Below the pieces are notes generated by a model. It was not told where the DNA came from, did not search any database, and was given only the letters and a program-made list of their open reading frames with translations. This document shows, one piece after another, positions 40,201 to 53,353 of a stretch of DNA of 64,000 nt. Origin of the DNA: Eumeta japonica (Eukaryota > Arthropoda > Insecta > Lepidoptera > Psychidae). A program made the position numbers and the translations under genes. Each line of letters begins with the position of its first letter. Position 1 is the first letter of the stretch. Location: positions 372,001-436,000 of the forward strand of contig BGZK01000225.1 in NCBI GenBank assembly GCA_005406025.1, given 5' to 3'.

Positions 40201-42868
40201 CCCAAAAATATTATTATAACTTCCAACAACTCCTTGTAAACATCTCGTGGTTGATAAACATTAAACTGATTAAAGTGAATAGAATCGTGCTACTTAATTT
40301 GCACTATATACATATACTACTACTTTTTACACTTTTTAAAGCCTCCGGGACTGAATAAATTGTGCTTAACTCAGTTATGATCGATGCTACGTCAACCAGC
40401 TATAAAATTTCTTTTTCGAAGCGTTCAGTTCTCTATTAAAGTGCATTTCGTAAGCACTAGTTTTGCGAAGAGACGGTATATCAGCTACAGATTGCATATT
40501 GGGGGGTAAAGGTGTGTAAGGACATGTAGTGCGACAGCGTTGCGTAGTAAGTTTGAATAAGATATTTACATATTATCCGTTTTAGCGCATTAGCTCATAT
40601 TTTTTTTCAAATTTTGACTTGCGTTAGCGACCCCTCCAATTAATCTAAAAATATAATAAAAATCACAGATTCGTTTTTTAGACGATAGAAGCGAATGACG
40701 GCGTGGCGTGGTTATTTTGTAAAAGTCGAAAAATAAGAAACATCCTAATACACACTCAATGTCTACGTTTCAAAGAATATGTTTGATGAATTTAAAAATT
40801 TTTAAAAATATTCAGGGCGTTTCCTAAAAAAATAAAAGTCTGATAAATTGCAAATGCGAACCTTGTTGTCTCATAAGTAGCAATAAAGTAATCAGAAGTA
40901 TCGTTATTTGTAACTGCTTACCTTTTTTTTACTTTAAATGGCCTTTTTTGAATAAATAGTAGAATCAATAAAGTAGCTTTACCAATCGTGTATGAGGACG
41001 CTATAGTCTATTCTGGCCAAAGCTTTAGTGAAGTTTGGGTGGTACGGCTTTTATTTAAAGTTTGTGAAACAGCAGAAGTACAAGGGAACACAATGTTCTG
41101 TGTTTCAGTGTGTTCGGTATGTATGGTAATTATTTGAGTTACCACAGGACATACATATATCTCAGACATATCATTGTATTTATGTAATAATATTTGTCAT
41201 TTTATTATATCTATTGGTTTTTAATATAATTCTCTGAACTATTATTATTAATTATAATATGAAAATAATAGTAACTTTCGCCACGAGACTATGAACCGTT
41301 GATATGTGCTATATTTATTTCATTATTCTAAATTCAAAACCTACCTATTTTGGAGTCGCGCAATTTATGCTTCATAAATATTTAATATATAGGCTATCTA
41401 TATTCGAAACCGTCAGCAGTTTAGAAAACCGAAAACGCTTTGTGACCATCAACAATTACTATACGTTTAAGTGCATAAATAAGGCAAAAAATTACAAAAA
41501 GGAAAATCAGCTACTAAGTTGCACATTTGAACCGTGCCCTCCCCTATCGACCTCTGAAGGGTTGCTTGTTAGACGACAATACACCGCCGATACCGAGCGA
41601 TAGAACCTCCTCTGAATATATATAATTTTAGTTCAAATCGAACATTCACGAATATACGTACATTTATTTGTCCATATATGTGCCACGTCTTGTATAACGA
41701 TTCGTCGAGGTGGATCATATTTGCCCATTACTCGTGTAAGGGATACGTGGAAATGTGTTTAAGAGAAATATGAAAAATAAAAATACGTAAGATAACGTCA
41801 TCAATTACATGTAATGTAATTTTGCTTTGTCTGATTTATTATAAAAAAAATCCTTGTATATTTACGTAAGCATTTAAGGACTTATAGTTCTTTAGCATAA
41901 ATAATTATAATTAGGATATTGTAAATGTTTTTAGGATACGCCACATTTAATTAGTTATAAAATAATTATTATTGTACGACTTCATGCGTGTCCTGTCCTG
42001 GTACTTGCACTAATCCCAATATGATTTATCGGTGGGTTACATGCTCCTAATACATTCCGATTAGATTTTTCTAATGCTCTAAAAGAAGTGTAATTTAAAA
42101 ACTTAAATATTGTCATTACATTTAAAGTTACAAACAAGTCGTTTGAGAAGTCTATTGTAGTATAGTAAACAGCGGTATGAAACCAACAGTGTTAACACTT
42201 TATGAATGTTTAGTTAGGGACAGCTTTCGTAGACTTTGATTCTCTTAAATAGCCAAATTTTGGGCTTTGTGATTAAAAAATTGAGTTATATTTATATTAA
42301 AATAATACACAGAACGTGCAAAGCTAGTGAATAACTAACTATTTCATGGATAAATCCCTTTTAATTAAATTAGCTATCGATACACTGTAGTGCTCTCTCA
42401 TTTGACTTTGTAAGAAATCGATCTTATCGTGCGAAACGTCTTTAAAATTGCACTGTAAATGTAAATGGTTACGAAAGGGTCTCTGTATTACCTTACCTTA
42501 ATAATTACAAAACTACTAGTCTTAGGAACACATATGACCAGTTTCATTATTTAGCTTGTATAGTCAGCTTGCTGTCACGACCTTGAGTTTGCGTCCCGGC
42601 TGAGCGGCGAGGCAGGGAAGGAGAATTGACCAAAATGACCAAAACCGGCACACTCGCTTCTATGTATTCAATGTAACACATGGCTCATACACGATAGAGC
42701 TTCGATTCTTTCGTGCGCTTATAGAGTTCATTTCGACCGATCGATTCATAAGAAAACAATTGTGTTTTGAACAATAATTGTATACAAAAATAACCAGGAA
42801 ATATAGAAAAAATTGAAAAAATTCAATATGTCTGCTCGACTCACGCTAGAAACAGCCGGAAGTATAAA
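37271..42868. other. Long non-coding stretch
   Basis: More than 5 kb with no coding or RNA gene recognised. Frames at 40137-40358 and 41304-41603 are low-information. The region 39540-39900 has balanced composition and a small AACAGCAT/ATGCTGTT hairpin near 39750; it might be an old dispersed element. Confidence 0.35.
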
Positions 42869-43142
42869 TCACGGTTGTCGTTGGAAAGAGGGGGTTATGA
42901 AATGAGGAGGTTGTATAATATCCGGCGACGAGCGAGCGAAGCGGTTTTCGGAGCGTCGCGAAGGTTCAACGGCAAGCTCAGTAGACGACGCCACCTTGCG
43001 AGCACCTCTAGCTCTTCTGTACCCGTCACCATTCAGTGACAGATTTTGTTCATAAATTGTATGTCCGTCTTCTAATTTTTCAACTCTAATATCGTATTTT
43101 CCAAATTGATATTTACCTTCCAATTCTTTCAGAGTAAAAGCC
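42869..43142 (-). CDS. Unrecognised open frame, possibly a gene or element fragment
   Basis: The minus frame is open for about 90 codons and has no ATG at its head, so it would be an exon or broken fragment. Its first half is charged and mixed (LEGKYQFGKYDIRVEKLEDG, then HTIYEQNLSLNGDG). The second half is Arg/Ser-rich with GC-rich codons, ending FQRQP. The amino-acid balance is more protein-like than other frames here. I do not recognise it, and it could equally be a transposon relic. Confidence 0.2.
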
Positions 43143-45385
43143 TAACTTTACCTAGCACTTTATCAAATCTTATTTCCATTTTTTTGAATATATCTATGTT
43201 AGCGTTACTCGCTTTATATACACTCAAGCACGTTTTGGTTCTAAAAAAAGATTTAAAAAAGCTTCATTACACTTGAATTTGGTCTTTGATATTTAGTTGA
43301 AACATCATTGTAAAAAAATTCATACAATTATCTCGTTTTAAATTTAATTCAGCGAAACCGTAGGCACGAGCTGGTATCGAAAAAAGAGAGAAAAATGAGA
43401 AATAAATAAATAACCAAAATTACTTCTCACGGCCGATAAAGCTCTAGTAGGGTAGTGTTGGGTGTAATTTGCTTGACGATTTAACAGAATACCTTTTTTT
43501 AGTCTCGGGGAACGAGTGAAATCGAGTCTGCCTCGAAATAAATGTATTGTAATCGCAGACTCACTAGTGACGTCCATTTCGATTCTAACTCTTCTATAAA
43601 AATTGTTTTATTAATCAAATTATCGATTAAGTTGGCTTGCAATATAAAAAAAAAATAACTGGTAAGAAATTGCATTAAAATATGTGATATTTGGCATAGA
43701 TTAACGGTATGCAATAATCATTGTTTAAAGGTATAATCGTTACTTTTTCAATATAGTGGAAGAATTGGTTAGTTGTTAAGAATACTACTTTAACTTTAAG
43801 TAGTATACTTAAAAACTAACAATAAACAATTCTATGCAGTAACATATAAAAGTATGTACTAAATAGAACATTTTTTTTTACTAATTCTTTAGTAATTATT
43901 ATGTTATAGTTTCTAAATAAAACTAAAATAATTTGTTTTTCGCAGTTTGAAATGCCTAATCTTAATTTATATAGATAAACAACACCACAGACAAATGTGA
44001 AAATAATTTCAGGAATTTAATGTTTTACTTTCTTTAAATTAGAAACATGGTTTTTACAACTTAAATCACTGATGATAATAATTGGCTGTTGTTTCTATAT
44101 AATTTGACTTTGTTGTCATAAAATATAGGAAATAAGTACATAAGCTATTAAATAATAAATATTAGAAATTTTCATTTACATAATTTGGAGCAAATCGACA
44201 TCGAGTCAAAATTATCGACATTTAAGTATCGATATACATTCTAACATCACTACACCATACGGAAGTGAGTTGCGCCCAAGCGTGGAAGCGTTTCCGAGTT
44301 AGTAATGTGTACAGTTTTGTTTCTGACAAGTGTTCATCAATTACGCGCCCGCTACCCGATGCCGTTCACCTTTATTTATTGCCCCCTCTCAAGATGATAG
44401 GCTTTCACTATCGGTAACCAAATATTTTATTTAAAGAAACTCTTATATAAAGAACAGGGAGAGGACGATATGAAAATTTATTTTAGCCGCAAGTCATCTG
44501 CATAAATTTGAATTTAAAATTTAAACAAAACGTCGGTTTCTTGTGTAGAAGAATAAGCTATGGTTAAATTCCCATTTATAGCATTATAGATAAATGTCTA
44601 TAGACTACTTGTAGAGATTTGATAACTGCCTTGCTCTCTGTATATGTGATGACAACATTATGCTTAAGATGGTTTGGCTTTAACTTTTCTTGTAATTGTA
44701 ATTGTATTAACATTCGTACCTATCGTGAGATACCTATCTGATGATTGTTAGTAATTGTGACTCTTATTATAGATTGTATTTATTTAGAGTTATAAGTTAC
44801 ATATTTTCAAAAATGTGTTATTTACAATAATTTCTGTATAATATTTAAATTCATATTTTGTGTTATGCTCGTGAAGAGTTATAATCGGCGACTGTTGATA
44901 CAAAATTATTTAGGAAAATTGGAAAAAAAATCTATAATAAAATTCAAAGGAACACATCAGTGCGGTCCGTTTTAATAAACATATATTTCTAAAGAAACTA
45001 ATTTGTACATTATGTAGGCGACTCGTGTCCTATTAGATTCTCATATAATTTCCCAGGTAATAATTAGACCCAAATTCTCGTAAAGGTCGTAAGATGGCAT
45101 AATGGACAGTCTGATAATACATCACTTAGGTACTAATTAATATTATTAAACTATATATGCGTTCTTACCACCAATAGAAACGTACTAAATTATTTTAATC
45201 CGACCATACACACACACACACAACACACGAAAAATAGAAGAGAGATGATTTGCATTCAACCGTAATGGAGTAATACGATGTCATTCTGAATTGCTAAAAA
45301 AATGTCCAAAATATACATTATGCACGGGCATAGTGGAAACATTAAGGAAACCCGTCATTACAAAATATGTAATTACGGGTTAATA
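43143..45385. other. Non-coding stretch
   Basis: A 9-bp hairpin ATACTACTT/AAGTAGTAT lies near 43782-43806. A TATCGATA word occurs near 44228. A short interrupted CA run lies at about 45207-45227. No gene recognised. Confidence 0.4.
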
Positions 45386-45414
45386 AGTAGGGCGCATTGA
45401 AAATTTTTGGAATG
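45386..45414. repeat. Left terminal inverted repeat of the second mariner
   Basis: Shares GGGCGCA and TGGAA with the complement of about 46594-46623, and adjoins the TA at 45384-45385. Confidence 0.85.
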
Positions 45415-45451
45415 AATGAGAAAAAATTACTATTAACGGTCAAAAATAAGT

Positions 45452-46451
45452 TTATGGTTTTTCAAAATATTCTCCGTTAACATAAATGCACTTTATCATA
45501 CTAATAAACCAATTTTGAAAACGTTTATGTCACTCCTCTCTGGTGACCTCTTAAACAGTTTTTCATAATCTTCGACAGCCTCTTCTGGTGATGAAAATTG
45601 ACTGCGTAATTGTTTATTAATGTTTGCGAACAGAAAAAAGTCACAAGGTGCCAGGTCGGAACTATATGCAGAATTGCTCATATGTTCTACGTTTTTCTCC
45701 TTAAAAAAATATTTGATCGTTTGGCCGTGTGAAAATTTGCATTATCGTGGTGCAAAATGGTACGAAATTTATGGTTATTTTTATGGAGTTCTTCAATAAT
45801 TTCTGGCAAACAAATGGTCGTGTGCTAATTACTATTCGCGGTAGGACAATTTTCCAAAGCAACCGTAGCAACGTGTCCAGTTTTATTTAAAAAAAAAGCA
45901 ATCATCCATTTAAAGGCACTTCTCTCGCGCATCACCTTGTTTGGTTCATCTCCATAGGCCGATTCCTGCTTTGTTTTGTTTCTGTTACTATATCCTACAC
46001 CGAATTTGACGCCTCTGCCTTGAATATGGTAAACATGACATTGCATTAAGTGGCGCGGTCCGTTTTTAAGCCTCTGACAAATTGTGTGATCCACCACGAG
46101 CACAGCTTTTTCATACCCAAATTCTTGTGTAGGATTGATTGTATTTGACTCATGCCTATGTCTTAGGATGCCTGACTCTCATGTAGGTCACACACCTGCC
46201 TGTTTAATCATACGGCACACAACATCGATATTTTTGTTGTTCACAGCGGTAGACGGGCGACCATCACGAAATTACTTATTGAGATTGACACGACCGCGCT
46301 CGAATTCTACAAACCAGTTATAAATAGTCGTCTTGCATGGTGTTACATTGCCAAAAGCAGTTCAAAGCCGAGCGATGCTCTGATGAGCTGTCAAATTACA
46401 CTTAAAATCGTAGAAGATCATAATACAAAAATTTTTACGACTTAAATCCAT
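45452..46451 (-). pseudogene. mariner transposase pseudogene, first catalytic Asp deleted
   Basis: The minus strand begins MDLSRKNFCIMIFYDFKCNL at 46451, typical of one widespread insect mariner lineage. It follows the family through TTIYNWFVEFERGRVNL and GRPSTAVNNKNID, with stops after SIARL and LNK. A frame change gives MSQIQSILHKNLGMKKLCSR. After a DIVT word the TGDE segment that should carry the first catalytic Asp is missing, and the frame shifts. Downstream, KTGHVATVALENC, ILHHDNANFHTAK (second Asp present) and SNSAYSSDLAPCDFFLF (third Asp present) can be read, with one more frameshift between the last two. It ends CIYVNGEYFEKP with a stop at 45452-45454. About 333 codons are spanned, against roughly 345 for the family. 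It is inactive. Confidence 0.92.
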
Positions 46452-46593
46452 AGCGATTAAGACACGCAATTTTTAAAATGACGCCACAATATAAAAACAA
46501 TTGACAGTTCGATGAAACGAACTATATTCTACAGTTAAAAACTTCCATTTTAAAATGTAGTAAATGCTTTTTAGATATTGTTTATTAAGTGGC

Positions 46594-46623
46594 CAGTTCC
46601 AGAAACTTATAGTGCGCCCCACG
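46594..46623. repeat. Right terminal inverted repeat of the second mariner
   Basis: Complement of the left end, next to the TA at 46624-46625. It lies about 140 bases upstream of the transposase start. Confidence 0.85.
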
Positions 46624-46625
46624 TA

Positions 46626-47672
46626 ATATACGGTGCTTATGTTGGAACAACCATTTGATTCCTGTGAGATCAAAATAATTTTGTTTTTCACAGCAGGATA
46701 TGAAAAAAAAAATGGGACAATCCGATTCATTTTATAATAACCATATGGATTGAACTATATGAAAGTAACTGAATATATCTTATTAAATATTTTTATTATA
46801 AAAATAATGAATGACATTTCTTACATATGACACGGTCTTTTATGAATAATTCCAAATCGGTATATTATTTTTTTAGTAATAAATTATTAATAAATTGAAA
46901 GTATTCTTTCGACAAATCTTTAAACCAATACTCGTTTTGAACATTGATTTAGCGATGTGTTCTTTTCTTTAAATTTCCATATTTCTCCGCCAGGAGACAT
47001 TGTACGAAACCACTTGATATATTGTAATATTCAAACAACATATTGGCTTCGGATACGACGCGGAATACCAAGAATTCTTGCATCCAGTGACATGGAAAAA
47101 TGAATATTATTAAAATACGTCGACGTTTTTCACCCACACGCCGTAAATATTGTAGCAACACACGCGCACGCGAAAGTCCCGCTTATTCCTCTCGAATGTC
47201 ACATTCAGAGGTAAAAATTCAACATACAAACGTTACCCTTTCTTTATAAAAACACACCCACATCGATGTAATATGGTTTCGCTTTGTTCGCACGCAAACA
47301 TCACTACATCTCAATTTTTCTTGTAGAGATTTCGAATTTGAACTTTATGACATTTTGGAATACGGTATGGTTTAGCCAAATTATGCCGTATAAATTTTTT
47401 ATGTTGAGTATTCGAAACTAGATTTTATGCCTTTGGACAAAATTTCGTCATTTGAAAATGTTATTTATTAAACTTACGACCTTTTATGATAGCAATGATA
47501 GATTCGAATATGCAACCTTATTGTAGTATTTTCATCGTTCTCGGTAAAAACATAAAGTTGAATTTTGCATAGCAAAATTCAAAGCGTGGGTGACAACACC
47601 GGGATAACAATAGTGTTCGAAAGGGGTTATAAGTTTTCGCTCGACTGCGCATCCCTACGCGCAGCTCGGAAC
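46626..47672. other. Non-coding stretch
   Basis: No gene recognised. The last 60 bases become CpG-rich before the candidate start codon at 47673. Confidence 0.4.
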
Positions 47673-48064
47673 ATGGCGGACTCGCGAGTGCCATTTTGCT
47701 TAGGTATCCAATTCTCAGTTTTTTTTTACTTATTCTGTAAATATATTATAAATTATTATAGTTCTGCTACGTCGACATAAGTTAAAACATTTTCGTATGT
47801 GATAACCTGGATATTGATATATAACAATGAAGAGATGTAGATAGTGCAAGAAGTAAATTTCTGATTAAAGGATTTTTGAGTCAGTGTCGTCATATAAGAT
47901 TCATATTGTAAAAAGTTAAAATATCAATTATTCATTTAAAGTATTTTTCCAATATGACTTAGTTTATAAACTTTTAAATTAATGTTACCCTTAATATAAT
48001 ATTATTTGTTCCAGGACTTCAGCCGACACGAAGAAATGTGACTTATCGTGTTCGGGGCTGCTAA
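47673..48064 (+). CDS. Candidate two-exon mini-ORF, very tentative
   Basis: A well-placed start (GAACATGGCG) opens MADSRVPFCL at 47673, followed by TTAG|GTATCC, a plausible donor at 47704. An acceptor TTGTTCCAG ends at 48014. Joining these keeps the frame and adds GLQPTRRNVTYRVRGC before a TAA at 48062-48064. Both pieces are more GC- and CpG-rich than the roughly 310-bp AT-rich gap. Peptide length would be about 27 residues. There is no homology that I recognise; chance is a real alternative. Confidence 0.12.
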
Positions 48065-50609
48065 TAGTTGTAAAAGTGTACCATATGCTAAGTGTTAATT
48101 GTTCCTTAAGTGATATGAAATATGTGGGAGATGTTAATTACAAAATTTCATAAAAATGCAATTTATACTAATTTAGTAAGTGAACCCTGTATATTATTGT
48201 CGCATTTTGTATTACAACTTTGGTTAAAGTCGTAATTAACTACATATTTTTAAAATATTTTCTGATGAAGTTGATTTTATTTAGTTTTAAATAAATTTAA
48301 AGATAAATTTACTGCAATATTCTATCTTGTTAGAAGTTCATAAGAACATACATGTAACGTTTATAAAGAAAGAAACAAAAGAATATTATATTTTAAATTA
48401 ATATTCAGAAGAAAACCATTTATAAGAGCATTATATTATATTATTTACCAATGAATAGGCGTGTAGTGAAGCAATAGTAAATATTACGTATAATTTTGCT
48501 AATATTTCACTGAGCATAATTTTTCTAAAAACTAGTTCACACTCAAAATCGATACTTGTGTGTTCGTTTGCTTCCTTAACTGAATTTTCTAAATAAAAAT
48601 ATTGTAAGTACAAATTGAAAGGAATTACATTTAACAATGAACGTCTAACGACGTGCTTTGACCGTTCAAAAGCCGATATGCAAATCAATTCTTGAACGAA
48701 TTTGAATATATAGCACAATGCGCATTCAAACACGTTCCCACATGTTGTTTGTTAAGAAATTTTTACCTCGCCATTTTTTCATTGTTACCAACTTATTTTT
48801 AGTTAACCCTTTGACTCCTTTGTCAGTTTGACAGGTCCGTGAGAGATAAACGCAACGGCCGGTGTTCACTATTGTAACGTAATTGATTTATTGGTTTAAC
48901 ATTGAGTACAGTTATTCTTAGTTTTATGATAATACATGTGGAACGAAAAGTGTTGAAACATGTAATTTATAATAATTAATATATATAAATAGCAAGGATA
49001 ATAATAAATAAACAGGCTTTAATTATTTAGATACAATTTAATGTTTACCTATTAATGTAATTAAAGTAAAGTCGATTAAAGCATGTAAATTCTATCGCTT
49101 TATTATATATGACACGGGGTAGGTACTTAAGATAAATCTTGTCGTATATGTAACGCACAACTAAAACTTTTCATAATATTAAGCTTTTGTTATTACTTTA
49201 AAATACTGGTATTAAATGTTAATTTTTTTGTATTGTTTTATTTTTCTTCTTTCGTCGGTTCGTTTATTAATATTCCACAGCCCTCCCATTTACGCACTTG
49301 TTTATTCATGAAGGAGCAATTTCTTAAATTCGTGATCCAATAACACAAACAAAAAAATTTCTTCTCAGTCATACATTTTTTTTTTCATTGTTTTACTGTT
49401 CATATTACTATTTGATATCTCTGCTTTAGCGTTGAAATAAAAAGTAATTTCCAAAATTTCAGAATTTTAACCCTTCATTTAAAAAAAAAACGATTCGCTC
49501 TCGAAGTTATTTTTACGATTAAAAAAAAAGTGAAGTTCAAAATTAAATTTTAACTTAACTTATCCCAACAGCGTTATTACACGTTGTATTACAGCACTTG
49601 TTCTATATTAACAGTCGTTCAATTCAAATATCTCATAATGAGTTATTTAACCTATTTTAGTTAAAGAAGAGTCTAGATATTTATGGTTATAAAAAGCGAA
49701 TATGTGTTTACAAATAATATTATTGCTTATACAGTAGCGCAAAGACACGTCGTCAATCAACGTTACACTACATTTAATAATTAAATAGTATATTCAGTAA
49801 AGGCACTACATTTATTTACTTTTATACCTAATTTTCTTCTGATAGGGCATTCCAATAATAACTTGATCATTTCAGTATCGAGGAACTGCGGCACGGAATC
49901 TTTGTTTAATTTGTACACTAATGTTTATTTATAATGAAAACCAATAACTTAAAAAACAACATGTCAATATGAACAATATGTAATGACAATTCATAATTTC
50001 ATTTTTTGTATAGGCTATGGAAATTTCATTGCTATTTCGAGATTGATGTTTTCAATACGTGTCTTGTCTAATAATTGTCCGTATTCAAAGATCACTTAAA
50101 CTTTCAATCCACATAGTAAATTATACGATAGATATAAAAGCCATAATATTCTCTTCCGTGCAAACACACAAACGGACGCACAGTCAAACGAAATGTTAAC
50201 GTTCAACATACGCATTATTTTAATTAAACGGGAAGAATAAACGGTGACAGAAAAAACGTCGAAGGGTTAAGACTTTTTTTTTCATACAATTGAAAGCGAA
50301 CACGACATCCTATATTATGGTAATGAGGTCGTGTCAGCATACGTTTTGTGTTTTTGTCTATTATTTTTACCTTTTTTCCTTTTTAATTCCGTATAAAAAA
50401 TCTTGCACATCTGTCGCCGAACCAATATTGAAATTTGGAAGGGCAAAAAATAGTACAGTTCCGTCTTGTTCTTGTTTAAGGGCGTCACCCAATTAAGCCA
50501 TTCCTGGCTCTCGCTTGGTAGCAGGTGGACACTCTTTCGTATTATACTGACAAAAAAAATGTTGTAATATTGAAAATATGACGTTATAGTAGAAAAATAT
50601 TTCTTTTGT
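48065..50609. other. Long non-coding stretch
   Basis: AT-rich, with poly-A and poly-T runs. Frames at 48431-48733 and 50290-50496 show no domain. A word like TTAACCCTTTGACTCC at about 48803 recurs in partial form near 24700, 26040 and 58420. Confidence 0.4.
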
Positions 50610-50830
50610 ATAAGTTACTAGATTTTTCCCGCGGCTCCGCCCGCGTAGACATAAAAAGTAATTTTTTTTTTATAGAGTTTACGTAAAATCCGTTTCTAGT
50701 GTGCGTCTACGTCCGTAAAAAAGTAACTACATATACTATAGTTGAAGTCAATCCGACTTATATAATAGTTTCGGAGATCTCGTGTTGAGTTAGTCAGTGG
50801 TATTTCTCTCATATTACATATGCGTAGATT
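50610..50830 (+). repeat. RTE-like retroposon 3' segment
   Basis: Begins ACTAGATTTTTCCCGCGGC then TCCGCCCGCGTAGAC, and contains GTCAATCCGACTTATA, AATAGTTTCGGAGAT and CAGTGGTATTTCTCTCATAT in order. This series matches a repeat abundant in Lepidoptera that I recall, usually classed with RTE-like LINEs. Classification is from memory. Confidence 0.55.
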
Positions 50831-51400
50831 GCCACGAAACTTCATGTACAACATGTTCCAAATAGAAATGATACGTATATAGGAATATATTGAGCAAAAA
50901 GAAGTTATTAATGTTGTAAGTTTTTATAATTCACGTTGGAACTATTCAGTTTATGTTTCCTAAAGATGACTTAATCAAAAATAATGACTTAAAGACATAA
51001 TGACATAAAGAAACAATATAAATGGAATTTATTTGGATAAATTATTGAAACAAAATGTAGCTGCTTCTGTAGTTTAATTGGCACTCATGTCATTTGTCAG
51101 ACTTTGTATACTGTTTAATGACCGATTCACGTCAAGTAACTGACAACCCCAATTGTAGACACTTACAAGGAAAATTAATCAAAAACTTTTCAAAATATAA
51201 ATACGAATCTCCTTCAAAAATGCATTAATTCAATTAATTGTTTTTAGAATCTATGATAGCTAAACGTATGTCAGTTACGGTTGTCTCTGTTTTCATAATT
51301 TAACAATCCTTTTCAATTAAAACTAACCTTTTCTATTATTTGTATAGACGTTGTTCGGTTAACTTTTTTTCTTTACTTTTTTCCTTTGTAACGATTTCAG
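50831..51400. other. Non-coding spacer
   Basis: No gene or repeat recognised between two dispersed repeats. Confidence 0.4.
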
Positions 51401-51682
51401 AGGGCTTACAAAACACCAGAGAGCAGGTGGTCATCGTCGCCCATAGATACTAGCAGCCCCAAAGAATTCATCAGTGCGTTGTCGGCCTCTTGTGCAGGAA
51501 TATGATATGAAAGGGGATCATTAAAGGGGGGGGGAGGGTAATGGAGGGGGAAGTGGGCCATCGTAGTCCCACTCATTGGAGGAAACACAAGACAAACAGC
51601 GGAAGATGTTACTTCACGTCTGTATTCTATGTGAGTGTGGTATCTCTGAGTGAGCCGGCCCATTTTCGTGCTGCCATAAATA
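51401..51682 (-). repeat. SINE/LINE-tail-like dispersed repeat, copy B
   Basis: Partner of 15931-16250. Its minus strand stays open for 98 codons, ending SLGLLVSMGDDDHLLSGVL, which looks like translated repeat rather than a gene. It carries a run of nine G followed by further G-runs (51526-51557), where the other copy has a longer, different purine-rich tract. Confidence 0.6.
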
Positions 51683-51999
51683 CTAAAAACTTGTCTATTC
51701 ATCGTTATCAGTATGGTAATTTTTTGTCGTCATTGGAATGCTTTGACTGGAATGAACACAAAAAACAAATAATTATTTGAAAAGGTTTATGAAGGCGGTT
51801 TTTAATTTATTTAAATCTTTTTAGCGGCTATAGGATTAAGGATTCATAATAATTTATGTAGCTTTTCCATGATAATTGTAAATATACATATAATCAGTCA
51901 AGCTGTTGTCTTTATTTTGAAAGTGAAAAACCAGTTCCAGTCATAAATTTTCAGCTGGTAATAATCACTTCATGACCCCGACTCGTTTAGTTAAAGTGC
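51683..51999. other. Non-coding spacer
   Basis: AT-rich, with no gene or repeat recognised. Confidence 0.4.
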
Positions 52000-52727
52000 A
52001 ATCACTCCCAGACTTACAACATAGCCGGGGCTTTGACGAAATCTTTTAGTTTGAAAATTTCTAAATATTACCCTACTCAGCAGAAAGTGGCAGAATGTAA
52101 GTTGCAGTAATATGAGCTGCTTTACTATGTAACTAAGAAAGTACTGAACCCATTTTCCGGGAGAAATTCACCCGGTGCTTCGCTATCAGTTTCACTTCAC
52201 TAATACCAGTTGGATGATCATTTGAATGAGTTCCTTAACTTCATCCAATTGTGATTTTTGAGAACATGGTTCATATGAAAAATAACGAAAGTGCTGCACT
52301 TTCGCCTACAAAATTTAAGGAGTTCCATCTATTTTTCATGGATCCCAGCGTTCGTGCTTAGCTGGTAATACACCATCAGTTCCACTTCACAACATGCGTT
52401 GTGATGCGCACATGTTGCTAAACGACTTCAACGAAATCTCATCGCATTACGTGAAATACTTAAAATTGAGGAGTCTCAGTGATCATCTGCGGTCTTCGTC
52501 ATCTGTTCCGTTTCATAAAATAAAATTTTTCGAGCGTAACGGGATAAGTTACTGTTCAAAATACCAAAATCGATATCCATGTGCCTATAGTGTTTGAAAA
52601 GCAGATATTAGTTCCATCAAAAAATGAGTCCAATCTGGAAGTAAAACCCTTCAAAAAAGATATTGACATCGATTAATACATGCGGGAGTTCTGAGGTAGC
52701 GTCAAAAAAAATACATTTAAATTTAGA

Positions 52728-52783
52728 ATCTCGTCCCTTGTTGTTCAAAAAAGGTTCGTTTTGTGAATAATAAGGCACGAGGG
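52728..52783. repeat. Imperfect inverted repeat
   Basis: CTCGTCCCTTGTTGTTC at 52730-52746 pairs, with a few mismatches, with the complement of GAATAATAAGGCACGAG ending at 52781. A/T-rich bases lie between them. It may be a terminal structure of one of the nested elements. Confidence 0.65.
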
Positions 52784-53353
52784 ACTAAAATAAAAATTTT
52801 CATTAATATACTGTATATTATATTCCCTATTGTTAATACGATTAAATCTCCAAAGTTTTTCTATTTTTAAACTACCGTAGTTGCAGCAAAAAAAATAGGT
52901 TAACCCTAAAGGCCAATCCTAAAACTTCCTGCTATTTTCGAGTACAAAACACTCGAAAATATACGGGGATTTGACGCGATTTTTTGAGTAAAAAAACGGT
53001 TTATTTCGATTATTCGAAAACTGTTTTTCGATTTCAAACGATTTCACAAACGATTTTGACCCGGTTTGCGGCAATCGACGTGTTTTAATAGGTTAAGAGC
53101 TGATTAGATTTCGGAATTGATCGGTCAAGCCATTTTAAGGTTATTTTGAAAAAAACCACTTTTAAAAAAAATTTTTCTTAGTTTTTTGAAAATTTCTCAA
53201 AATCTACCGGTCCAAATCGACCCAAACTTTTAGAAATTTAAGTTTGGTGAAACTCTTTGGAACCCCGTTTAGTGGGCTTGATTCGGTCAAGCCGTTTAAA
53301 AGTTATGAGAGGTTTATAAACATCCACAGATACACCCACACACACGGACACAC

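Larger units (their letters stand above)
45386..46623 (-). mobile_element. mariner-family DNA transposon, second lineage, decayed full-length copy
   Basis: The ends are inverted repeats. The left reads AGTAGGGCGCATTGAAAATT and the complement of the right reads CGTGGGGCGCACTATAAGTT, continuing with a shared TGGAA. A TA flanks each side (45384-45385 and 46624-46625), giving a 1238-bp element. It contains a minus-strand transposase relic. Terminal and protein sequences differ from the element at 11067-12272, so the two belong to separate mariner lineages. Confidence 0.92.

Noticed and set aside
51406..51702. 98-codon minus-strand frame as a protein-coding gene
   Set aside because: It coincides with a dispersed repeat that has a homologous copy at 15931-16250, so it is best explained as translated repeat.
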